A stretch of DNA of 7,173 nucleotides from an uncultured Spartobacteria bacterium (GCA_903915315.1 CAIWSO010000260.1:1-7173); one strand, 5' to 3'. Shown: positions 1-7,100, counted from the first letter of the stretch. Program-made: numbers and translations. The notes: generated by a model not told the origin, from the letters alone.

Positions 1-80
1 AGCCATTCTAAGGCTTTCGACGTATGGACATCGTTCCCGTAGATGGAAAAGAGAAAACTGGTGTCTGCTGCGGCTACCAT
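1..80 (-). CDS. PIN-domain (VapC-like) toxin, N-terminal fragment cut by the window edge
   Basis: Reading the minus strand from the ATG at 80 gives 26 codons that run off the left edge without a stop. They begin MVAAADTSFLFSIYGNDVH, which is the typical opening of a PIN-domain ribonuclease toxin. The Asp at residue 6 in the ADTSFLF motif is the first of the metal-binding acidic residues known for this family. The gene starts inside the end of the Phd-like antitoxin (7-base overlap, 74-80), and GGAGG at 84-88 lies just before the ATG, so translation is probably coupled. PIN toxins are usually about 120-140 residues and cleave RNA, often tRNA or rRNA. The other acidic catalytic residues lie outside the window, so activity cannot be judged. 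The call rests on the N-terminal motif and the gene arrangement, both of which fit well. Confidence 0.8.
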   Translation of the reverse strand, partial: MVAAADTSFLFSIYGNDVHTSKALEW

Positions 81-328
81 TGTCCTCCAGCCTCGCCAAG
101 GAGCTTGGACGACTCTTCGGCACTCAGAATGATTTCTTGGGATCGATCGCGGCGCAGAGCTGCACTCCCAGCCCAACTGGTCTCACGGGATGAGCTTACA
201 CTTGATTCGGGACAGAGTCTCGCAATCGGCTTGCCTCGCTGGGTAATGACGATTTCCTCACCAGCCCCAATCCAGGCTAAAAGTTGAGTGTATCGGTTGC
301 GAAGATCACGGACAGTCGCTGTTTTCAT
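74..328 (-). CDS. Phd/YefM-family type II antitoxin
   Basis: This is an 84-residue protein starting MKTATVRDLRNRYTQLLAWI and continuing with EEIVITQRGKPIARL. That is the standard Phd/YefM N-terminal DNA-binding fold: the 'ATVRDLRNRY' strand-helix followed by the 'GEEIVITQRGKPIARL' hairpin. The C-terminal part from about residue 45 is charged and variable, as expected for the region that wraps around the toxin. I chose the ATG at 328. A GTG at 349 would add seven residues (MLHFGST) that do not belong to the family and would start within the candidate promoter. The gene overlaps the PIN toxin downstream by 7 bases, so this is a Phd-PIN toxin-antitoxin pair. Such antitoxins usually repress their own operon together with the toxin. 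No strong Shine-Dalgarno sequence is visible; GGTAG lies 5-6 bases upstream. Confidence 0.87.
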   Translation of the reverse strand: MKTATVRDLRNRYTQLLAWIGAGEEIVITQRGKPIARLCPESSVSSSRETSWAGSAALRRDRSQEIILSAEESSKLLGEAGGQW

Positions 329-337
329 TGTGCTACC

Positions 338-366
338 AAAATGGAGCACTCAAGAATGGTTGTCAA
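338..366 (-). promoter_or_regulatory. candidate sigma-70-type promoter for the Phd-PIN operon
   Basis: On the minus strand a perfect TTGACA (366 to 361) is followed by a 17-base spacer and CATTTT (343 to 338), which matches only three of six bases of TATAAT. The flanking DNA just upstream is AT-rich (367-400). Transcription from it would begin only a few bases before the ATG at 328, giving an almost leaderless message. That would fit the absence of a good Shine-Dalgarno sequence. The weak -10 box keeps confidence low. Confidence 0.3.
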
Positions 367-479
367 AATTTATTTTCAAATCAATTTTTCCAGTTTGCCT
401 GACTTGCCAAGCTGTAGTCGCACTCCTTTGTTTCTGGTGATCTTAAAACGTAATTGATGAAACTAAATTTCACCCTTCG

Positions 480-514
480 GAGCGGCCTTGTGGCAGACTG
501 CTGCGCAACCGCTC
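480..514. other. imperfect hairpin in the spacer between the two toxin-antitoxin modules
   Basis: GAGCGG at 480-485 pairs with CCGCTC at 509-514. TTG (488-490) can then pair with CAA (506-508) inside a small internal bulge, and GCA/TGC may close a short inner stem. It has no following T-run in either direction. It lies in the 274-base spacer 329-602, which contains no gene that I can support. Confidence 0.3.
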
Positions 515-536
515 TGTTGATTGGTTCCCTAAGGCC

Positions 537-575
537 TCGATTCCCGCGAGCTTGCGATTCTCGGGGGTCAATCGA
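537..575. terminator. hairpin downstream of the RelE-like toxin, possible terminator
   Basis: The two arms are 537-550 and 560-575 with a 9-base loop (551-559). Pairing runs TCGATT with AATCGA, then a 2-base bulge (568-569), then CCC with GGG, one G-G mismatch, and CGAG with CTCG. That makes 13 pairs. The element lies 28 bases past the restored end of the toxin gene, where a terminator would be expected. No T-tract follows on either strand, so an intrinsic terminator is only one option; a structured RNA 3' end is another. Confidence 0.35.
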
Positions 576-602
576 TTTCCGCCTATTTCCCTTCTCCTGT
601 CT

Positions 603-865
603 CTACGATAGGATGTTATCATAATCAGCGTGCGAGCCAATCCATAGCCAGATCACTTTTCCACCTCAAAGCGACCTATACATCGATATTGCAAGCCAAC
701 TCGCACGGACCACTTGTTGCCACCCACCTTTTTGAAATGCAAGGAAGGGTGAAATGGATTTGAACTCCAAATTCTGAAAGCCTCTCGTGCATTTTGCCTT
801 ACATCGGATGGAAGGGACCGATAAAGCTTCCAAAATGAAGGAGTGGTCAGACTAGAAAAAGTCAC
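603..865 (-). pseudogene. RelE/ParE-family toxin, frameshifted near the C-terminus
   Basis: The frame from the GTG at 865 codes for 70 residues to a TGA at 653-655. It carries hallmarks of a RelE/ParE-like toxin subfamily: FWKLYRSLPSDV near the start, NPFHPSLHFKKVG in the middle, then WSVRVGLQYRCIGR. Family members normally end with a strand-rich 'VIWFWIGSHAEYD' segment. That segment is present here but one base out of phase: after GAA AAG, the -1 frame reads VIWLWIGSHADYDNILS and stops with TAG at 603-605. Restoring one A in the AAAA run (or a -1 slip on A-AAG) gives an 87-residue protein of normal length. The start overlaps the antitoxin stop as GTGA (862-865). Most likely this is a one-base deletion or a sequencing error in a homopolymer; programmed frameshifting is possible but unproven. 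If the frame really ends at 653, the toxin lacks its C-terminal strand and is probably inactive. Confidence 0.82.
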
Positions 866-1086
866 TCTTGGGATTCCAACGTCTTTCGCAAATCTTGAAG
901 CAAACCTTCTCTGCTCGCGCGCTCAAATTGGACGTCAAGAAGATCTAATTTTCCAGAACTCGCATCCGTCTTCATTTGTGCGTCCCATTTATCATCAGCA
1001 AAATCCATGAGTTCGGACATTAATTCGGCATACGCTTCTGGGGGAAGTTTCGTTATGGCCTGTTTAATCTCATAAACTGTGCTCAT
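862..1086 (-). CDS. small antitoxin partnering the RelE/ParE-like toxin
   Basis: This is a 74-residue acidic protein beginning MSTVYEIKQAITKLPPEAYA, with KWDAQMKTDASSGKLD in the middle and a charged C-terminus. The layout is an N-terminal helix ('EIKQAITKLPPE'), then a 'WD.Q...D..SGKLD' segment. It is typical of short antitoxins encoded directly upstream of RelE/ParE toxins, where the C-terminal half neutralises the toxin. I do not assign a named antitoxin family. The ATG at 1086 is the only sensible start, although its upstream signal is weak (GAG at 1098-1100). The stop overlaps the toxin GTG as GTGA, which supports coupled translation. A palindrome covering the start codon suggests autoregulation. 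If its toxin partner is truly broken, this antitoxin would be an orphan. Confidence 0.8.
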   Translation of the reverse strand: MSTVYEIKQAITKLPPEAYAELMSELMDFADDKWDAQMKTDASSGKLDLLDVQFERASREGLLQDLRKTLESQE

Positions 1087-1097
1087 GGGTTACCCAT
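1085..1097. promoter_or_regulatory. palindrome over the antitoxin start, possible operator
   Basis: ATGGGT-T-ACCCAT is a perfect 6-bp inverted repeat around one base. It overlaps two bases of the antitoxin start codon. Type II antitoxins commonly bind palindromes near their own promoter, so an operator is plausible. On the minus strand the same bases also spell a four-codon mini-frame (ATG GGT AAC CCA TGA) whose stop overlaps the real start. Chance cannot be excluded for an element this short. Confidence 0.35.
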
Positions 1098-1113
1098 CTC
1101 ACATCAAGAAATC

Positions 1114-1139
1114 AATTCAAGTAAAATTCAGCAAAATTC
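1114..1139. repeat. three helically phased AATTC repeats upstream of the RelE-type module
   Basis: AATTC occurs at 1114-1118, 1125-1129 and 1135-1139, that is, at steps of 11 and 10 bases. The last two lie in near-identical 10-base units, GTAAAATTCA and GCAAAATTCG. The repeats therefore face the same side of the helix, 28-54 bases upstream of the antitoxin start. They could be antitoxin-binding iterons, an UP-element-like AT-rich stretch, or phased A-tracts that bend the DNA. No convincing -35/-10 pair was found beside them. Confidence 0.4.
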
Positions 1140-1167
1140 GGGGGAAAAGCCGGACAGGAGGAACATA

Positions 1168-1230
1168 ATCGAAGCGGAGCGAAGAACGACTGCCGCAGGT
1201 AGCCCTGAAAGGGTGAGGCGTAGCCGAATC
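1168..1230. other. GC-rich intergenic element, possible dispersed repeat
   Basis: Between the response regulator and the first toxin-antitoxin module lies a compact GC-rich stretch set in AT-rich flanks. It holds CGAAG twice (CGAAGCGGAGCGAAG), GTAGCC twice (1199-1204 and 1220-1225), and a small CCCT-GAA-AGGG hairpin (1203-1213). No reading frame is supported. It resembles the short modular intergenic repeats found in many bacterial genomes, but only one copy is present in this window. It could also mark the 3' end of the regulator transcript. Confidence 0.25.
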
Positions 1231-1250
1231 AATTAACAAGATTGTCAGAC

Positions 1251-1880
1251 TCACTCATCAAGGCGGACGATGCCGCGTTGAAATGCGACGGCGGTTGCTT
1301 GGGTGCGATCTTGCACGCCGAGTTTGGTGAAGATGTTTTGCAAATGGAACTTCACTGTGGACGGAGATAAATTCAAGGCGGCGACAATTTCCTTGTTGCT
1401 TTGGCCGGCGGAAACGAGCTCAAGGACGGCTAATTCACGGGCGGAAAGATTTTGTTGTTGGCGGCGTTGATCCAGTTTCTCTGCGAGGCCTTCGCTAAAG
1501 TAGGGTTTTCCGACGGCGACGTGGCGAATGGCTTTGATGACTTCAGCGACTTTAGCGGCTTTGGTCACGTAGCCGAGTGCTCCAGCCTCGGTGGCCCGCC
1601 AGACGCTTTCCGAGTTCTCAAAGATGGAAAGGAGGACGATGCGGGCATCCGGAAACTCGGCTAGAATCTCGGCGATAACTCCGTCGCCATCGCGATCTGG
1701 GAGTTTGAAATCCATCGTTACCACATCCGGGAGAAGCTTGCGATAGAGCGAAACCGCTTTGTGACCATTCTCCGCTTCACCGACGAGGATCATGTCGGAG
1801 TGCCGTTGGATGGCTTCAGATAGAGCAAAGCGAACCATGGCATGGTCATCGACGATCATGATGCGGGTGGGAGATTTCAT
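1251..1880 (-). CDS. NarL/FixJ-type response regulator with LuxR helix-turn-helix
   Basis: This is a 209-residue regulator of normal family length. The receiver domain (about 5-120) has the acidic pair D11/D12 in IMIVDDHAMVR, the phosphorylation site D57 in TMDFKLPD, the conserved Ser85 in VLLSIF, and Lys107 in GYVTKAAK. All receiver hallmarks are therefore present. A short Gln/Arg-rich linker (137-144) leads to a LuxR-type DNA-binding domain at about 145-205, with LSARELAVLELVSAGQSNKE and the recognition-helix region LSPSTVKFHLQNIFTKLGV. It should be phosphorylated by the histidine kinase encoded directly upstream and then bind DNA as a dimer. Its ATG overlaps the kinase stop as ATGA (1877-1880), and no good Shine-Dalgarno sequence is visible, so translation is probably coupled. 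The target genes are unknown; the co-transcribed LamG gene is one candidate by context. Confidence 0.95.
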   Translation of the reverse strand: MKSPTRIMIVDDHAMVRFALSEAIQRHSDMILVGEAENGHKAVSLYRKLLPDVVTMDFKLPDRDGDGVIAEILAEFPDARIVLLSIFENSESVWRATEAGALGYVTKAAKVAEVIKAIRHVAVGKPYFSEGLAEKLDQRRQQQNLSARELAVLELVSAGQSNKEIVAALNLSPSTVKFHLQNIFTKLGVQDRTQATAVAFQRGIVRLDE

Positions 1881-3925
1881 GGGAATTTACGTTCTATTGG
1901 GAGTGCCTCAGGCGAACTGTAAGGCAGATAAACACGGATTTTCGTTCCGGTGTCGGGATTTGAAGAGAGGAAAAAATGGGCTTGGATCTTGTTGGCGCGT
2001 TCGCGCATACCAGTAAGGCCGAAATGGCCAACTGGGGGAGGTTGGGTGCTATCAAAGCCGTGACCATTGTCTTCGACTTCCAGGGTGACGCCATCGAGGG
2101 AATAGCGCAGATTGCAACGCACATGGGTGGCTTTGCCATGGCGTTGAGCGTTGTTGAGCGCCTCGCGAGCTATGCGGAGAAGGTGGTTTTGCGTAGTCGA
2201 GCGCAGGATGAGCGGTTCGCCTTCGACTAAAAAATCCAAGGAGACACCAGTCTCATGGGCCTTCTCTTCCAAAGACTCCTTCATCGCTTCGGCAAGGGGC
2301 TTCAGGAGCAGCTTGGGGTTGCGCAGATCGCTCACAGAGGCATGGGCCTCTAGGCGGCAGTGCCGAAGCATCTTCTGCACAAGCGACAGGCTTCGGTTCG
2401 TTGGTCCATTCACCATTCCGATTTCGTCGAGTGCATTTTCCAACTGCATCGAGAGCCCCGTGAGATCCTGCTCCAAGGTGTCGTGGAGTTCCCTCGCAAT
2501 TCGCTGGCGCTCGTCCTTGATGGCTGAGCGTTCGACTTGGCGGGAGATGATTTTCGTTTGAATAGCCACTCTCCTCCTTAGAAAGCTCGTCCAAACCAAA
2601 ATGAGTGAAATGACGGCCAGGGCAATTCCGAGTGCCCACAGCAGGCGGTTAAAGGTCCACCAAGGCGCTTTTTTCAAAATCTCGACGGCCTCATTGTCGA
2701 GCAGGTGCATCCGGAATCCATTGGCCCATTCTATTCTTGGAATCGGGGAAATAGTTGTGACCTCGTAGATGCCCCTGAGCCTGATCGTGTCGCCCGGTTC
2801 GGGTGCGATTGTTTCGGTGTCGGATTTTGTCCAATTTGACTCGAAAAAGGTATTGCCCGAGCGGCATTGGAGGATGGTTCTTTTGGAGGCCGCGCGGACA
2901 GTGCCGAGGAACTCGCAATCGAGTTCCACAAACTCGTTGTGCAGCTTAGGTTGGATTCCAGCGTGTGGGTTCAATCGCCGAGGCACTGGTGTATCAGCCA
3001 TCCCTGAGATCTCGACCTTGGTGGCTCTCAGGATGGGCCTGAAGGGTGCGACGCCAGGGTAGCCCTCCACCACGACACGGCTGCCAGGCGGGTAGATGTC
3101 CTCCTGAAAAGTGTAGACCAATGTGCTTGCGGTTTCGTCGCGAAGGAAAAAACGCCCTTTTCGGTTCTGGGTTACGACGCCCTCGACCTTCACGGCATCG
3201 AGTTGGGAGTTGTCGCTTTGAAGCAGGTTTGCGATTTTTCGAAAAGGTGGCGGCATTTCGCTCGTTTTCGTTTTGATCGGGATGATTTGATCAAAGGATG
3301 GAATGAGAAAATGCCTATCTGTCATTTGCCGACTGTCATTCACAACTGTGCTTGCGACGCCTGTGAACAAGACCCGGCGCTGCATCAATACGGCAGCGCG
3401 CTTTTCCGAGTCTGGCTCGAAGGGCACATCGGCCTTGAAAATCTTTCCCGCGATGTCGAGAACCAGAGTGAAAGCGAGGCCATCCTCTTCAGTGCCCACA
3501 ACAAGAGCTTCCATTTGAATCCACTGGGTGTCGATCCACTTGGCAAACAAATCTTCCGCCCTCGCCACTCGAGGTTCAGGGATGGAACCCTCTCCCAAAT
3601 ACTCTGCTGTGGCTCCGCGGATGTTCGCCAAGTAAGAGTTATCTACATAGGTCGCACCGGTGACTCGGACTTTTGAGCCGTACTTGATGTTTTTGTTCAA
3701 CGGCGAAGAAGCCCCCACCCAGCAACTCCCGGTTCCATCGTGGAGAATGATTGCGGAATGTTTGGAATAAACAAAAAGAACGGTGCCTTCGAGCTCGACT
3801 TTGTGGCGCTTCGCCGCCTCCTCATGTGACAGACTCCGGACCGACTCGATGGACCTCAAGGGCAGTTCCAGCGCGTCGGCCAGCAAGGTCGTGGCCAATA
3901 GAAGGAAGAAAAGCACTTTTGCCAT
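1877..3925 (-). CDS. membrane sensor histidine kinase (HisKA_3/NarL-DesK type) with OB-fold-like sensor repeats
   Basis: The protein has 682 residues. A signal peptide (MAKVLFFLLLATTLLADA) ends in an A-D-A cleavage motif. Residues about 19-423 should be extracytoplasmic and show four beta-rich modules of similar pattern, at about 43-125, 135-218, 243-318 and 330-423. Each begins like 'V.L.G.V' and has a 'LHDGTG' or 'LRDETAS' turn and a 'G..V.V.G' strand, as in OB folds. One transmembrane helix follows at about 425-449. The kinase core has the H-box RIARELHDTLEQ with His481 as phosphoacceptor, an N-box EALNNAQRHG (about 588-597), the G1 box DNGHGFD (619-625) and the G2 box GLTGMRER (636-643). 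It looks catalytically complete. I chose the ATG at 3925. It gives a proper signal peptide and has AGGAGG upstream; the TTG at 3988 adds 21 residues and lacks both. It shares an ATGA overlap with the response regulator, its likely partner. The ligand is unknown. Confidence 0.93.
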   Translation of the reverse strand: MAKVLFFLLLATTLLADALELPLRSIESVRSLSHEEAAKRHKVELEGTVLFVYSKHSAIILHDGTGSCWVGASSPLNKNIKYGSKVRVTGATYVDNSYLANIRGATAEYLGEGSIPEPRVARAEDLFAKWIDTQWIQMEALVVGTEEDGLAFTLVLDIAGKIFKADVPFEPDSEKRAAVLMQRRVLFTGVASTVVNDSRQMTDRHFLIPSFDQIIPIKTKTSEMPPPFRKIANLLQSDNSQLDAVKVEGVVTQNRKGRFFLRDETASTLVYTFQEDIYPPGSRVVVEGYPGVAPFRPILRATKVEISGMADTPVPRRLNPHAGIQPKLHNEFVELDCEFLGTVRAASKRTILQCRSGNTFFESNWTKSDTETIAPEPGDTIRLRGIYEVTTISPIPRIEWANGFRMHLLDNEAVEILKKAPWWTFNRLLWALGIALAVISLILVWTSFLRRRVAIQTKIISRQVERSAIKDERQRIARELHDTLEQDLTGLSMQLENALDEIGMVNGPTNRSLSLVQKMLRHCRLEAHASVSDLRNPKLLLKPLAEAMKESLEEKAHETGVSLDFLVEGEPLILRSTTQNHLLRIAREALNNAQRHGKATHVRCNLRYSLDGVTLEVEDNGHGFDSTQPPPVGHFGLTGMRERANKIQAHFFLSSNPDTGTKIRVYLPYSSPEALPIERKFP

Positions 3926-3933
3926 GGTTGCTC

Positions 3934-4122
3934 TTAGCCTCCTAAAACCCAGCGCAGATTGCAAAACTGCGAGGGCGATCCCTGCCAATTGCCACCGACC
4001 TCTTTATGGGTTTTTCTGCCCAAGCTTTCCTTGAGTCTGGCGAATTGCTGCCAGTAGGTATCAAGGCCGATGCCGAAAAGCCCGACGCCCAAGGGGGGCT
4101 TGGGTACGTGGTTCATTTTCAT
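3934..4122 (-). pseudogene. N-terminal stub of an L-arabinose/L-fucose-isomerase-like gene
   Basis: This 62-codon frame contains VGLFGIGLDTYWQQFARLKE at residues 13-32. That is the characteristic first strand and helix of the L-arabinose/L-fucose isomerase-like family, whose members are usually about 450-500 residues. From about residue 37 the sequence no longer resembles the family, and none of the catalytic part is present in any frame before the kinase gene starts. I read it as the 5' stub of an isomerase gene that lost its body by deletion, now fused to unrelated or scrambled sequence. It begins at an ATG overlapping the LamG stop as ATGA (4119-4122) and ends 8 bases before the kinase ATG. 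It may still be translated and act as a coupling leader for the kinase. An alternative is a small, genuinely new protein built on this motif. Confidence 0.65.
3938..3943 (-). promoter_or_regulatory. Shine-Dalgarno sequence that fixes the kinase start
   Basis: AGGAGG on the minus strand lies 12 bases before the ATG at 3925. The spacing is longer than usual, but this is the only strong ribosome binding site near the possible starts. It is embedded in the last codons of the isomerase-like stub (TTA GGA GGC TAA), so ribosomes finishing the stub would arrive at the kinase start. Confidence 0.6.
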
Positions 4123-7100
4123 TTGGGCTGTTGGATTTTTTTTAGGATCCAGGTCGTGTTGGATTTTCCGTCGAGGGGGAGGTTGTAGGTGACGGCGTAG
4201 GTTTTTGAGTTCGGGTCGAAGGATGTTTCCCAGAAGTCATTTCCGTAGTCGCTTTGGTCGAGGCGTTCGGTTTTTGGCTCGAGGCGAGTAGCGAGGGAGG
4301 GGGCGAATTGGGTGAGCATGGGAAGGTATTCGTCCAGCATTCCGTCGTCAGAAACGACCCTGCCGAGTTGCCAGCCCTTGGCGGTGTCGAGGCCTTCGAA
4401 GCGCACGGGGACTGCTCCGGCGCCGCCTTGGATTTTGAGGCGAACCATACTGGCTCCGGGGTCGGCCTTCACGACGATGGGGAATTTGCGCAGGACGCTG
4501 GCGCCTTGCGCTTCGACCTGGAGGTCGTTGGCGACGGCCAGTCGGTGGAAGGTTTTCCAGGAGCCCGGGTTTTCGGCGATGTGCTTTCGAAAGGCCTCAT
4601 TAGGGCCGTAGTAGTCGTCCACCTCGGCAGGGACCACATCGATTTCGATATCCATCTCCACAGAGTCGCCTGCTTGGTATTTTTCGATTCCCGCAGGGGG
4701 AACGAGGATGGCATCGACATGGCATCGACTCTCGGCGCCGACTTCGCCCACGGGCAGCGAGAGGGTGGGGGAGTCGTAGGTCTTTCCGCCGAAGTTCGCG
4801 CGATAGGAACGAACAACGAAGCCCTTGCTGCCGCTCGCCCAGTTGGGAACTTTCGAGCCCGGGAAGCCGACCCACCACGGTGCGGGGCCGGTGAGTGCGT
4901 AGTGGTCCAGAGCGAGTTCAGTGGTCTTTAATCCCTTCGGGGCGTCAAGCTCCTGGATCAATCCGTCGCGGTTTCCCATGGCGATTTTGGGGCAAAAAAC
5001 TTTGCCCTGCCCGAGTCGGAAGAGCCACGAGTCCTTAGTGGGGAGTTCCGTGCGGAAGTCGTAGCGCAGGCGAATGAAGGTCTTCGCATGGTCGTCGGTG
5101 CGTGGCGTGGAAACCTCGGCCTTGAGCCCAACCTCGCCGTTTGCTCCGTAGCTGCCTTGGTAAACCGTCTCCGGCAGGCAGGGGCCGTGTGAGAGATAGG
5201 AGGTTTTCATGCGGGCGAACATGAGTTTTGTCCCCGTGGGACCATTGACCGAGAGCCAATCGCCACCCCATCCGGCATCGGACCACTGCCATTTTTTGCC
5301 ATCCTTGCCTTGTCGAGTGAGGAGAGCGCGGACATCGGTGATGGCTCTGTTGCTTGCGGAGAATTCGGGGTTGAAGCAGATCGTTTCGCCGGAGGAGCCG
5401 ATGGCGAGCTGATCCCAGCGTCCGTTGGTGGCATCGCCCCAACCGACCAGCGAGAGTTGGCTATTGCTGGCACTGGGCAGGGATCCGTAGAAGCCATACA
5501 CGACTCGCAGGAGATACGAGGTTTTGCCGGGCGCGGCGGGAAGGAGCGTGTAGGCGCGTAGGTAGTTGGGGAGGACAGTGTGGTGCCAATTCTTGGAAAG
5601 CTGCACCGGGATTCCTGTGGGCGTGCCGTCGAGTTCGCACAACATCGGAACGAGACCGGTGATGCTCGCCGTGCCAAACATTTCCAGCAGGAACGGCACA
5701 TTTCGAGGTTGCGTGCCTTGGTTTTCGACTTCCACAAGAAACTCATCATAGAAGGCAGGACCTTCGCGTAAGGGTGCACGCTTGAGGATCGACGCGGAAG
5801 GAACTTTAAAGCTGTAGTTCGCTCTGGCCACGATGCAGTCGTAGAGTGGTTCGAAGGCCGTTGGCACTGTTTGGTTGTCACTGGCTGAGACTTTGATCGA
5901 GACACCCTCGTCCGGCTTGGAAGATCCGGGTAGATTGCAATTCAAGGTCAAGTTCTCACTTCGGGGATAAGACCAATCGCCCGAAATCTTGCGCTCCGCA
6001 GACTTTTCCAAGCCGCCGGCTTTGAAACGAAGGGCCAGCTCGGCGTCCTTCCACACGGGGTGGGTCACGACGGGAAGCTCGTCGAAGTTGGACTGGTAAA
6101 CCAATCCATCCAGCGAAGGAAGCGTGTCGGGATTTTTAAAAATCGCGGCGATTTCCTTATCGGAGAGGGCGCGATTCCACATGCGCACATCGTCAAAAAC
6201 AGCCTGTATGGGGAATGCCCCATCAGGCCGCTGGCCGAAGCGCAGAACCCCAGTGCCGGGTTTGCGGGGGAGGTTGATGGCTTTCTGCCCCAGCAATCTT
6301 CCATTTGCATAGACTCGCATGGTCGAGCCGTCGTAGGTGAGCACGACATGGTGCCATTTTCCGGTCACATCCAGATCCGGCGCGCTTTCGCTGACGAGAT
6401 GGATGTTATTCTTGCCATCGGTGTAAATGCTCATGACGGCACTGAGTTTTCCCCATCGGCCCAGCATAACCCCGAAGTGGCCGTCTCTGTTTTCGTTGTG
6501 GTTTTTTCCGAAAATAGTCCCTGTTTCAGACTTCTTGCGCTCGTCGCGCAGGAACCAGCACTCGGCGGTGAAGGCGGGGGAGTCGATGCCAGGAGCGTCG
6601 GATACTTCCAAAGGGCGAGTCCGAACCGAGTAGGCGCTGCCCTTGCGCCCAGGGGCGAGTCCGTCCCGATAATCAAAGTGCGGTTGGAGATCCAGTGAGA
6701 AGCTCAGGCTCTGGGGCCATGCCACCACGGACAACGAGCCAATCGCGGGCAGTATATTACCCTCGGCGTCCTTGAGTTGCAATTCCCGCAACTCGTAATG
6801 CTGTGCGATGCGTGCGGATTCCCATAGCCACACATACGAGAGAGGGGTGTAGTTTTTTGTTTCCAACCCCGAGCGACAGGCGGTCATCTTGTACATTCGG
6901 CCGTCGATCTTGATCTCGGCTTCCAATGCCCCCTCGGGTAAATTCTTGAGACGCTCCAGAGCCATCCCCCCGGCTTGCAGGTAGCCAGCCTTGTCATCCA
7001 GTAAGCCGAAGCGAATCTTGCTGGGATTTTTGATATCCCACTGGAAACCATAATATCCCGACTCGATACAAAGCCGGGAGAGATCGGTCGAACCGGGGTC

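Noticed and set aside
24..287. 87-codon plus-strand open frame at the left edge
   Set aside because: It is antisense to the Phd-PIN module, which has clear family motifs on the minus strand.
329..349. GTG at 349 as the Phd antitoxin start
   Set aside because: The seven extra residues do not fit the family, which begins at MKTATVRDL, and the extension overlaps the promoter candidate.
1202..1214. CCCT-GAA-AGGG hairpin as the terminator of the response regulator
   Set aside because: The stem has only four pairs and no T-run follows on the minus strand, so it is too weak to call.
3926..3988. TTG at 3988 as the kinase start
   Set aside because: It adds 21 residues before a good signal peptide and has no ribosome binding site. 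The ATG at 3925 has AGGAGG upstream.
3925..4122. Rescuing the isomerase stub with a frameshift
   Set aside because: I read the other two minus-strand frames after residue 35; both meet stops quickly or give no isomerase-like sequence. The body of the gene is absent rather than shifted.
4254..4931. 225-codon plus-strand open frame
   Set aside because: It lies wholly antisense to the LamG gene, has no recognisable motif, and its composition mirrors the opposite coding strand. The same applies to the plus-strand frames at 6060-6698 and 3203-3676.
6884..6965. ATG at 6965 as the start of the LamG protein
   Set aside because: The same frame stays open for 69 more codons to the window edge, with protein-like sequence and a signal-peptide-like ASA motif at the edge. 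The ATG is internal.
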